Assembly: GCA_022447685.1 (NCBI GenBank)
Contig: JAKVAO010000039.1
Coordinates: 1 to 24,679, forward strand
Length of the DNA: 24,679 nt
Direction: 5' to 3'
DNA from: Candidatus Caenarcanales bacterium
Lineage (GTDB): Bacteria > Cyanobacteriota > Vampirovibrionia > LMEP-6097
Below are positions 24,568 through 24,679 of the stretch, piece by piece. The notes below the pieces were generated by a model. The model did not search any database, was not told the origin of the DNA, and worked only from the letters and a program-made list of their open reading frames with translations. The position numbers and the translations under genes were made by a program. Position 1 is the first letter of the stretch; the number at the start of each line of letters is the position of its first letter.

Positions 24568-24679
24568 AATATTTGTTATTATCTGATTTTAGTGGACCTT
24601 TCGTAACTACTCAGGTAAGTTGAAAATTAGCAGCAAATATGTTTTGGCAAGCTAGAATTGCAGATTGTCCTAATCTTTT

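Overview
The window is about 24.7 kb of AT-rich bacterial DNA. It carries export-gate genes of a flagellum, two predicted Sec-exported proteins and ordinary housekeeping genes, so a motile bacterium is likely. The low GC content and gene mix would fit a non-photosynthetic relative of the cyanobacteria (Vampirovibrionia/Melainabacteria), but nothing here proves that and I treat it as a guess. TGA is used as a normal stop. At least two genes (the peptidase-like gene and the antitoxin) carry or lack Shine-Dalgarno sites in ways that matter for start choice; several genes have a -10 box so close to the start codon that the mRNA may be leaderless.

Left part (1-5.9 kb): a small exported hypothetical protein and a short glutamate 5-kinase (ProB without PUA domain) lie on the minus strand. 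Divergent from proB are a DeoC-like aldolase directly abutting fliR, then flhB (with an NPVH instead of NPTH self-cleavage motif), a radical-SAM-like protein of unusual form, and recO, which overlaps it by one base.

Middle (5.9-13.1 kb): an accessory-looking region. It holds what I read as a broken calpain-like cysteine protease (catalytic Cys changed to Phe plus a frameshift), a CHAP-domain protein with a clean terminator and a strong ribosome binding site, a divergent 1159-residue exported protein built of repeated ArfB-like and LamG-like modules, and a second decayed gene whose 5' part has lost its start codon, gained a stop and is frameshifted at a T tract, while the 350-codon 3' part stays open.

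Right-middle (13.1-20.2 kb): a probable genome-maintenance and defence cluster. It contains a UvrD-like helicase fused to an iron-sulfur PD-(D/E)XK nuclease, an array of 21-bp tandem repeats, a ParD-like/RelE-like toxin-antitoxin pair with a palindromic operator, a Mrr-like nuclease fused to a STAND NTPase, and divergent from it two overlapping small membrane-protein genes, the second only 59 codons. The nuclease-NTPase with its small membrane partners is the best candidate for a poorly described system.

Right end (20.2-24.7 kb): housekeeping genes again: a HAD-type dehalogenase, exonuclease III, tsaD (tRNA t6A synthesis) and an Na+/phosphate cotransporter with a PhoU-like tail. I see no gene in the last 112 bases, no tRNA or rRNA, no CRISPR array and no insertion sequence. 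Gaps longer than 300 bases are 11610-12027 (gene remnant) and 16481-16814 (repeat array and operator), both described below.
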